Part shown: positions 63,680 through 64,000 of the stretch, one piece after another
How the letters are laid out: the number at the start of each line of letters is the position of its first letter
Position numbering within the stretch: position 1 is the first letter of the stretch
NCBI GenBank assembly: GCA_002440705.1
Contig: DJVA01000031.1
Location: 19,039 to 83,038, forward strand
Source: Flavobacteriaceae bacterium UBA6268
GTDB lineage: Bacteria > Bacteroidota > Bacteroidia > Flavobacteriales > Flavobacteriaceae
Direction: 5' to 3'
Length of the DNA stretch: 64,000 nt
Notes under the pieces: generated by a model
Seen by the model: only the letters and a program-made list of their open reading frames with translations
What the model was told of the DNA's origin: nothing
The model's database searches: none
Translations under genes and position numbers: made by a program

Positions 63680-64000
63680 ATGATGCCTAGTGTTAAGGTC
63701 ATTATACCCGCCCATAACGAGGAAGCCTCCATCGGCTTGGTCATTAAAGCTATTCCCAGCATGGTCTCGGAAATTATCGTCGTGGACAATAACTCTACCG
63801 ATTCTACTTCAGCAATGGCTAAAAAAGCAGGTGCCACTGTCCTTTCAGAAAATAACAAAGGCTATGGGTTTGCTTGCTTGAAGGGTATGGAATACCTCGC
63901 AGGACTCTCAGAAAAACCCGATGTAATCGTTTTTTTGGATGGGGATTACAGCGATTATCCTGAAAAGCTAAATACTATTGTGGCTCCTATTCTAGAAAGC
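63680..64000 (+). CDS. GT2 glycosyltransferase (3' truncated by window end)
   Basis: The first 107 residues of a family 2 glycosyltransferase, open to the last base of the window. VKVIIPAHNEEASIGLVI, EIIVVDNNSTDST and IVFLDGDYSDYP (DxD-like) mark the catalytic domain; the pattern recalls dolichol-phosphate-mannose-synthase-like enzymes that load a polyprenyl carrier. The ATG at 63680 or the next codon 63683 is used, 18 bases after the Fe-S gene. It extends the arsenosugar-type cluster with a third glycosyltransferase. Confidence 0.88.
   Translation, partial: MMPSVKVIIPAHNEEASIGLVIKAIPSMVSEIIVVDNNSTDSTSAMAKKAGATVLSENNKGYGFACLKGMEYLAGLSEKPDVIVFLDGDYSDYPEKLNTIVAPILES

Overview
The window reads as chromosome of a marine-type member of the Bacteroidota, family Flavobacteriaceae. 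The reasons are a SusC/SusD outer-membrane pair, many secreted lipoproteins, promoters of the TTG...TAnnTTTG type, a mevalonate-pathway HMG-CoA reductase beside a GYDIA-type GHMP kinase, and a pantothenate kinase/outer-membrane protein/TPR/LptC/CorC/PpiD gene order that I recognise from Flavobacteriia. No genus is assigned. Coding density is very high and the only gene-free stretch above 300 bases is 23896-24388. I see no insertion sequence, prophage, CRISPR array or rRNA. One tRNA (Phe) is present.

Region 1 (1-18900) is mostly housekeeping: a 5'-truncated ComEC, two tandem thioredoxin-fold proteins, a peptide-use operon (secreted DPP-IV peptidase plus two POT di/tripeptide transporters, one with a large inserted extramembrane domain), divergent HMG-CoA reductase and GHMP kinase, then a long minus-strand block from type III pantothenate kinase through LptC to PpiD.

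Region 2 (19055-51900) is a large saccharide-utilisation locus. A minus-strand operon carries a LacI regulator, a GH32 fructosidase lipoprotein, a sugar porter and a PfkB fructokinase. Divergent from it are SusC and SusD, then three consecutive ~1060-1120 residue FG-GAP/ASPIC-UnbV lipoproteins, a lipoprotein with an intact vanadate/PAP2 pocket, a membrane-anchored SRPBCC-like protein, a SusB-like GH97 and a GH100-like (alpha/alpha)6 glycosidase. A third operon has two MFS transporters, a GH37 trehalase, a second PfkB kinase and a sodium:solute symporter. A near-identical palindrome (CGAAAACGTTTTCG and its one-mismatch copy) lies in front of the first and third operons, which suggests that the LacI protein governs the whole locus. 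The enzyme set points to small alpha-glucosides and fructosides (sucrose, trehalose, maltose-like sugars): binding and uptake at the outer membrane, hydrolysis in the periplasm or cytosol, then phosphorylation of the released fructose.

Region 3 (51979-64000) starts with a DUF481 protein and continues as a collinear arsenosugar-type cluster: AhpD-like protein, radical SAM ArsS, rhodanese, TIGR04282 glycosyltransferase, purine nucleoside phosphorylase, ArsM methyltransferase, sterol-desaturase-like membrane protein, DUF547 protein and TIGR04283 glycosyltransferase. After one oppositely oriented GH113-like lipoprotein come an FAD oxidoreductase, a membrane 4Fe-4S protein and a GT2 glycosyltransferase cut by the window end. 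No arsR, arsC, arsB or acr3 is visible, so this looks like a biosynthetic organoarsenic pathway rather than a normal detoxification operon. Inferred chemistry: ArsM makes dimethylarsenite, ArsS attaches a deoxyadenosyl group, the phosphorylase removes adenine, and glycosyltransferases plus a membrane di-iron enzyme elaborate the product.
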